The position numbers were made by a program, and so were the translations under genes. Of a stretch of 64,000 nucleotides of DNA, positions 58,154 to 64,000 are shown piece after piece. Numbering within the stretch: the stretch's first letter is position 1; every line of letters begins with the position of its first letter. The notes under the pieces are model-generated. The model had not been told where the DNA came from, made no database searches, and was given only the letters and a program-made list of their open reading frames with translations. This DNA comes from Takakia lepidozioides (lineage: Eukaryota; Streptophyta; Takakiopsida; Takakiales; Takakiaceae): assembly GCA_030704615.1 (NCBI GenBank), contig CM060732.1, positions 6,264,001 to 6,328,000 on the forward strand, given 5' to 3'.

Positions 58154-60695
58154 CTTTTTAGTGGCCAGCCGTAGGTGTATCCAGCGTGGATCCGGTGTTC
58201 TAAATACTTAGACTTAGATGCAGAGGAAGAGGGGATACATTGTACTGACTCTGAGTCAGACTGAACTGTATTCTGTGAATATTCATTTTCATATTATCTG
58301 GAAAACGTTGAATCCCCTTACTCTACCGTAGTTGTTTCCTTTAGAACAAATAATAATCACAGAATCAACTTTCGTTTAAATGCTATATGTATGATCCATC
58401 TCACAAACCTTCCTGACTCTTCTCATATCCATTGTGCATTCATCTACACCGTTCATGCGTGCTCCATTCATGAAGAGCTTCCTTTGTACAACATCCATGT
58501 ACATTCATCCTCTGTACTCTTTAAATCCACCCCAACACACTTCCACACTCATTCATATACTTGTGCATTCTTATATGAAAGTATATGAAATGAGTGTAAG
58601 GTTTTGTGGGGTGGATTAAAGAGTACAGAGGATGAATGTACAATGGATGTTGTACAAAGGAAGCTTTCATGAATGGAGCACGCATGAATACAGTGTAGAT
58701 GAATGCACAATGGATATGAGAAGAGTCAGGAAGGTTTGTGAGATGGATTCATACATATAGCAATTTAAACGAAAGTTGATTCTGTGATTATTATTTGTTC
58801 TAAAGGAACAACTACGGTAGAGTAAGGGGGATTCAACGTTTTCCAGATAATATGAAAATGAATATTAAAAGAATACAGTTCAGTCTGACTCAGAGTCAGT
58901 ACAATGTATCCCCTCTTCCTCTGCATCTAAGTCTAAGATTTTAGAACACCGGATCCACGCTGGATACACCTACGGCTGGCCACTAAAAAGTCAGGGGATA
59001 GGGACTCGGACGCGTGAAGTGCCATTGCTTCGGCATAAACAGGGAGCAGAAAATTGAAAGGGGGCTGTCGAAACAGACTCGCCAGAAATGACTGTATCTC
59101 CTGAAGATCCACCGCTGGCTTTCCTGAAAGACAGCCTGAAAAAGTTATTACTGTAACTTTGATGTTATCGAGAAATTGAGTATGACTCCCAAAGAGGGTT
59201 TAGCACTTACTCACATGAAAAGTCGTTGTCGACCTGCTTATCTTCGGGATCGTCATCATTTCGAATATGAATCCGATCAGTCTGTGTGCCTGAAGTGGAG
59301 CCAGACAAAAGGGGGAGGAGCACTGTGTTGTAGAGGTCAGAATCACCCTCCATACCAAAAAGGCTTCTTCCGCCTGCCTTGCATGCGTGGTAAGTTGCTC
59401 CTGCACCAGACAGGAGAACATAAACAGTTTGGAGGAGGGGATTTAAGCAGATGAAACTGTTGAAAGGAAACCAATTCGGAAGGGAGAAAACGAACCTGTG
59501 GACACAGAAAGATCGACCACCCGTGCAGAGCGGTGGCTGCATGACTCCAGCAGTATTTGCATGAATGCTGGTGACTTTTCCTTTGCACCTCTCCAGGGAG
59601 TGCCATCTGGTCTCTTCAGAGTCTGACTGGACTGCATGAAGTTGTACAAAATGTCATCGACATGGGGCTCATAGGGGGGGTTGACGAAACAACCCTGGTC
59701 AGAAATCTCAAAGCTGCGGATGGAGGATGGTGTCTTTGATGTGCGAATCCTCCGCAGGCAGATCGCCTCGAACATCCTCGTCTGCCAAAGATAGCAGGTT
59801 AGTGTGGTAAACACAATCTAAAGTGGAAGTGTGTACATCGGCTATTCAGAACTCTGACACCAAAAACCATGAATCGTTGATGATCGGTGTCGATCATAAA
59901 ACATTCTACTAGAGTGGAGCTGCAGAGAAAATTGAAACTCATGATCAAAGCATAAGCAGAAGGCAGACGGCATACCAGCTGACCAGGGAAACCCCCTTTC
60001 ACAAGGTAGAGGCTGTTCACACAATTCCATGTGCGCAAAACTTCAAACCCTGAAGACTTGAGGTATGATGCCAATGCCCGACGACTATCATTGTCACATG
60101 ACTGAAAAAGCAGAAGTGTCCCTGCATCAGAGAGGAAATTGTTACAGAACCCGAATACCCAACTCCAGTAGTTGTCCTCGAATTTGTTCCACCCTGGCGT
60201 CTTGCCCTTTGGAAGAACTTCTGGCACAGCCTGGCCATCCGGATGTCGAGAATGACAATGTCGGCCGCATAAGTTTTCTGCACACCGCACACGAAGGTGG
60301 GACCTGTGCTCACCTGCAACAGACATGTTTTTTATAAGAACGATTGCAAGAATGTTTTCAAAGAACGAGACTGAAATACTGCCAACGAAACATTCAGAGA
60401 AAAGGAAAGAAACTGGAATTCTCACCAGATTGAGGAATGAGATTATATTGTCCCAGGTAGGGGATGGCACCCCAGTGTATCCTCTCTTTCGACTCTGCAT
60501 CATCGAAAGCCAACCCTCATTAACAATTTTCATCTCTCCTGCTGAATCAGAACGGGAAGGGTGTGGCTTGGCATCGAACACGCACTGAAGAGTGCGGGTA
60601 TATCTTCCAGCACTAAAGTCCTGCCCACTCTCCATCTCCTTTTCATTCTCCTTCCCCTTGTCCTTTTCCTTCTCTTTGGACTTGTCTTTGTCCTT
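56470..60695. repeat. Large palindrome with ~2.1-kb arms centred near 58572
   Basis: The left arm (about 56470-58571) is the reverse complement of the right arm (58573-60695). For example, the methyltransferase stop is at 58151-58153 on + and 58991-58993 on -. Differences between arms are mostly single-base indels. The 55 bp just after the gap (56378-56432) repeat the sequence near 58637-58692, as if the assembly re-entered the same locus. Confidence 0.9.
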
Positions 60696-63600
60696 TGGCT
60701 TTGCTGGTGAGATGGCTATGACATCAACAGCCTTCCTGTCTTTTGGTTTGCGGCCCGCCTTCTTTCCCTTCTGCGGCGTTCCCTGAGCATCAGGCTCCTT
60801 GGCAGCCAAGGTTGCTATGTTTCGTTGATACTCTTCGTCAGTCAAAGGCGCCAGCATCTCAGCGTTATTGTTCAAGTATTTCATATGCTGTTCTTGAAAG
60901 GTCGTGTGCTCAGGTGGGCAGTCAAGGTACCACCCACAGTCTCTGAAGTGAGAAGGACTCCAGTCCTTCAATATCCCTGCAGTATACATGGTTGGATCGT
61001 TTGCAGGGTCCGACCACATGTCAAGATAGTCGGGAATTCCGCTCAGGTGATTTCCTTCCATAAGCACATATTTCGTGTACCTGAAAAGGAGATGAATCCC
61101 AACCCACAAAAGCGCTCAGTGAGTAAGATGCAAGTAGAACAGAAAGAATAAAACATGGATTGAAATGGCTCTGACAACTGCTCCAAGGACCTTTCAGGAC
61201 CACACTACTGCTCCAGATATGAATGTCGTCAACGCCATTCAGAACATTCCATTCCATGACACTGTAAATACACCCTAATCCAGGTGAATGCAAATAAGCG
61301 ATTAGAAATGACACAGACATAGAAGTGAATGTCGTCAACGACATTCAAGAATGAAGCCAAATTATTACTGAAATGAAGCAAAATCACAGGATGGAAATAA
61401 AAAAATTGAGTAAGGAACCATCCAGGAAAAACTCAATGCACATTCATAACGAACCTATCACTGAGGACCTCACAACATCACTGTATGTGAATGGCGTCAA
61501 CGCCATTCACAAAAATACAAAAAAGAAACCAATTACTTAGCTCCCCAATCCATGAAAATTGAATTTGTCGCTTTTGAATAATACAGACACAGCTGTGAAT
61601 GTCGTCAACGACATTCACTTTGGATTTCTTAAAACAGAGCTTATCAAGCCTCCATATTCATCGCAAGAGGAAAAAACAATGCAGAACAACTGAATGTCTG
61701 CATTGACATTCAGCAAAATGAAGTGATCAACCCTCATTGTAACCTCTATGGACATTACAAAAATTTAAATAACCTTGAGGACCACACAACAACTCCGTAT
61801 GTGAATGTCGTCAACGCCATTCAAGGACATTATCAATTCTAATCAGGGACAATATAATTGCACCTTAGATCCTAACCAGGTGAATTCATATACTCGCTTA
61901 AGAATGACTCAGACAAAGAAGTGAATGTCGTCAACGACATTCAATCTGGATCTAAGATTGCAATCCATATGAAGCCACAATTTTTCCCAAAAAAACAGTA
62001 GAGTTTCAAGTATGACATTTCACCTGTACACAACTCGCATCATGGCCCACTCTCCTCCAACCTGACTGTCAAAGTCGTTGGACCGTTAAAATGTTACCAT
62101 CTTTGGAGAACTCCCGGAAAAAACAGTATCTCCAGGTGAGACCTCTCCACTTCCTTATATATGCCTCCAATGACATTTGGGGAGGGGAAACAATCGCAAT
62201 GTTCAGGTCCTTCAAAGTCTGATCCAGCACAATGACGGCGCGCTTTTCGAGCTGCAAATAGATATTTGTCAGAATTGCAAAAAGAAACACATCACATACT
62301 TGAAGAGAAGAAACAGCATGTTCGAATACACACCTGACTCCAAAATGTAGCCTTGTGGAGCCAGTTATCAAACACCAAATCACTGATTCCTTCCACCTTT
62401 GTGCCAGGCTGTATGGTGCTCTTTGGGAACTGATTCAAGTCCTTTACTGTTTGATCTGAGTTCCATATCTCCAGCCACCTTATTTTTGTTTGTGGGTCGA
62501 CCATCGATATGGCCAGCCGGTGCAATTTCTCCTGCTGCATCTCCGGATGCACATGCTTGTCATAGTGTGTTTTGATCTGCTGAAGGAACTCAGGACCAAG
62601 TCCAGGATCTACTATTCTAAGCTGCTTTCCGAAGGATCTCAAACTCCTTCTTTATTGCAGCTTCCACACCCTTTGATGTCCTTAGTTCCTCTGGTGTAGT
62701 GCGGTAATATTCGGATTTTCCCTTCTCAGCTGCCTCTGCCAGTTCTTGCTGCATTCATTCAAGTAGTGATTAGCTCCGAAGGGACTCTAAACATGTATTC
62801 GAAAAGTAAACAGATTACAGACTCGGGCTTACCGCATACATGTACTCCAGAAACGCCTCTCGTGTCAAAGAATACCAAGTGCCTGCAGCTCATTCTTGTT
62901 TCGCACTTCTTGATGATATTGGGTGGTAGTACTGTCCGAAAATCATCCAGCTTCATCAGACCAATCCTCTGAATTCGGAATAGTGTGTGAACCAAGCTTG
63001 TTGTCACATGCGATTTCTCTGTCGATCTGCAAAAACATTGAAAACATTGCATTCCTTAACACTGTTTTTTGAGGATCAACAAGATACTACAGAGGGAATC
63101 AAATCTCCTGGATGACTTACTTGTTCACGTCGTGCATAGCTGTAAGAAGCCTAGCATGTCATTTCCTGGATCCAAAACCATTGCCTCCACAGCAACATGC
63201 TTGTCTTTGTCTTTCGAGTGGTGTTTCTGAATGTATCCCATCCATGCCAGCAATCGGTGGTTGCCGTCCCAGACGTAGAACATGTGGTTGCAAAATTGCT
63301 GGGTGTTCTTTCCCATCATGAGGCCTAGCTCGAACTCCTCATTGGCATCTTTCCAGCACTCATCCCAGTTATCACTGATCTCTGGAGAAACTAATGTGCT
63401 TTTCCCATTTATATCCGTCAGTGACACATAAAAAACTTGTGCACCAAGTCTATATCCATGCACAAAATCACTCTCCAATTTTGTTATGTCATGGGAAAGA
63501 GGTGGACGCACAACAGGCATTGATATCATCCGGCACAGAGGTATGTCCAGACGCCCTCCAGATACGAGCATGTCCCTTATAACCTCCTGAGAGTTTACCT

Positions 63601-63754
63601 TCTGGAATGACATGAGTTCTTTCACCTTGTCAAGGTAGTGCACTTCGGATTCATCTGCTTCATCTGTATTCTCTGAGCTTTTTGCGGACTCGTCCCCATC
63701 TCCAGATCCTTTCCCCTCTGATCCTGTAGGCTTCGACCTCACAGTTTTCTGCAC
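58991..63754 (-). pseudogene. ParB-like / N4-N6 DNA methyltransferase gene, copy B (frameshifted)
   Basis: Minus-strand exons by splice signals and comparison with copy A: 63121-63748, 62833-63026, 62334-62748, 62024-62251, 60426-61080, 59986-60313, 59496-59781, 59211-59400, 58991-59135. Domains in order: ParB-like (ISMPVVRPPLSHDITKLESD, FYVWDGNHRLLAWM), an unknown middle region (MVDPQTKIRWLEIWNSD, LHKATFWSQV), HFRDCGWYLD, a Lys/Glu-rich linker, then the methyltransferase part (ADIVILDI, GTLLLFQSCDNDSRRALASY, CFVNPPYEP, GTPWRGAKEKSPAFMQILLE, VVDLSVSTG|ATYHAC, FGMEGDSDLY). ParB plus N4/N6 methyltransferase is a known pairing in phage and plasmid proteins. Single-base shifts occur in at least five exons, with no in-frame nonsense codons, so sequencing error is possible. 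The 5' end may lie beyond the window. Confidence 0.75.
61220..61944. repeat. Array of seven palindromes in the homologous copy B intron
   Basis: Seven 22-24 bp palindromes built on GAATGTCGTCAACGACATTC occur at about 61220, 61325, 61487, 61595, 61691, 61801 and 61921 (spacing 96-162 bp). Several are perfect, e.g. those at 61487 and 61595. They sit in the intron between exons 62024-62251 and 60426-61080, exactly the intron that holds the copy A array. Confidence 0.92.
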
Positions 63755-63790
63755 GATGCCATTCAGTTCTGACTAAGTGATTTGCAAATA

Positions 63791-63940
63791 GTGAATGGCG
63801 GTAACGACAATCACTCTGTATCAAGGAAACTCACCATGAATGGTGTGAAAGAATTCAGCACAATCTACACATGCAAAGCCGAGACTGCCGTATTCAAAAC
63901 AAAAGTGAGAGCGATAGCGAACGGCGTTAACGACAATCAC
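63791..63940. repeat. Two palindromes upstream of the copy B ParB-like exon
   Basis: GTGAATGGCGGTAACGACAATCAC-type sites (written here in full only as positions 63791-63814 and 63917-63940) are diverged members of the copy B family. Their position, just upstream of the ParB-like exon, matches the second array of copy A. Confidence 0.75.
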
Positions 63941-64000
63941 AAAAGATAACAACCTGCCGGATCGGTGTTGTGTAATGACATATATGTGCAACTGATTGGC

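Overview
Eukaryotic nuclear DNA from a streptophyte (land-plant/charophyte lineage) with a large, repeat-rich genome. The case rests on an intact phytocalpain gene (DEK1) with many introns, a plant-type exosome gene (RRP42) with telo-box motifs at its start, a decayed PLS-type PPR gene, and Ty3/gypsy, LINE, SINE and MULE-type elements. A charophyte such as Chara would fit, but that is a guess; there is no species-diagnostic marker here.

Layout. 1-5.8 kb: repeats, foldback hairpins and GC-rich DNA leading to a probable promoter/leader. 5849-22086 (+): complete DEK1, 30 exons that join in frame to 2158 codons plus stop, with two GC-AG introns and a dead partial-exon duplication. 22.1-25.0 kb: convergent 3' flanks with one small hypothetical ORF. 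25038-29796 (-): complete RRP42, 7 exons, 289 aa, with LINE relics in its introns. 30.5-35.3 kb: a satellite of ~107-bp units that switches strand, interleaved with two tRNA-derived SINE families.

35.57-45.89 kb: a probable 10.3-kb mobile element with terminal inverted repeats. It carries a MULE-type transposase with a SWIM zinc finger (+) and, divergently, a relic of a ParB-like / N4-N6 DNA methyltransferase gene (-). Both have in-frame stops but almost no frame loss. A second copy of the ParB-methyltransferase gene lies at 58991-63754 (-). In each copy the same intron holds seven short palindromes, of a different sequence in each copy but with a shared GTTGAC/GTCAAC centre. This is the strongest candidate for an undescribed system: an element-borne ParB-methyltransferase with dispersed cognate palindromes.

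46-49.3 kb: relics of a receptor-like kinase, a PPR gene and a charged coiled-coil ORF. 49.3-55.9 kb: degenerate repeats and a broken Ty3/gypsy chromovirus (-), ending at a 500-N gap. 56.4-60.7 kb: a ~2.1-kb-arm palindrome centred near 58572 that duplicates the 3' half of the methyltransferase gene in both orientations; it sits beside the gap and may be an assembly artefact.
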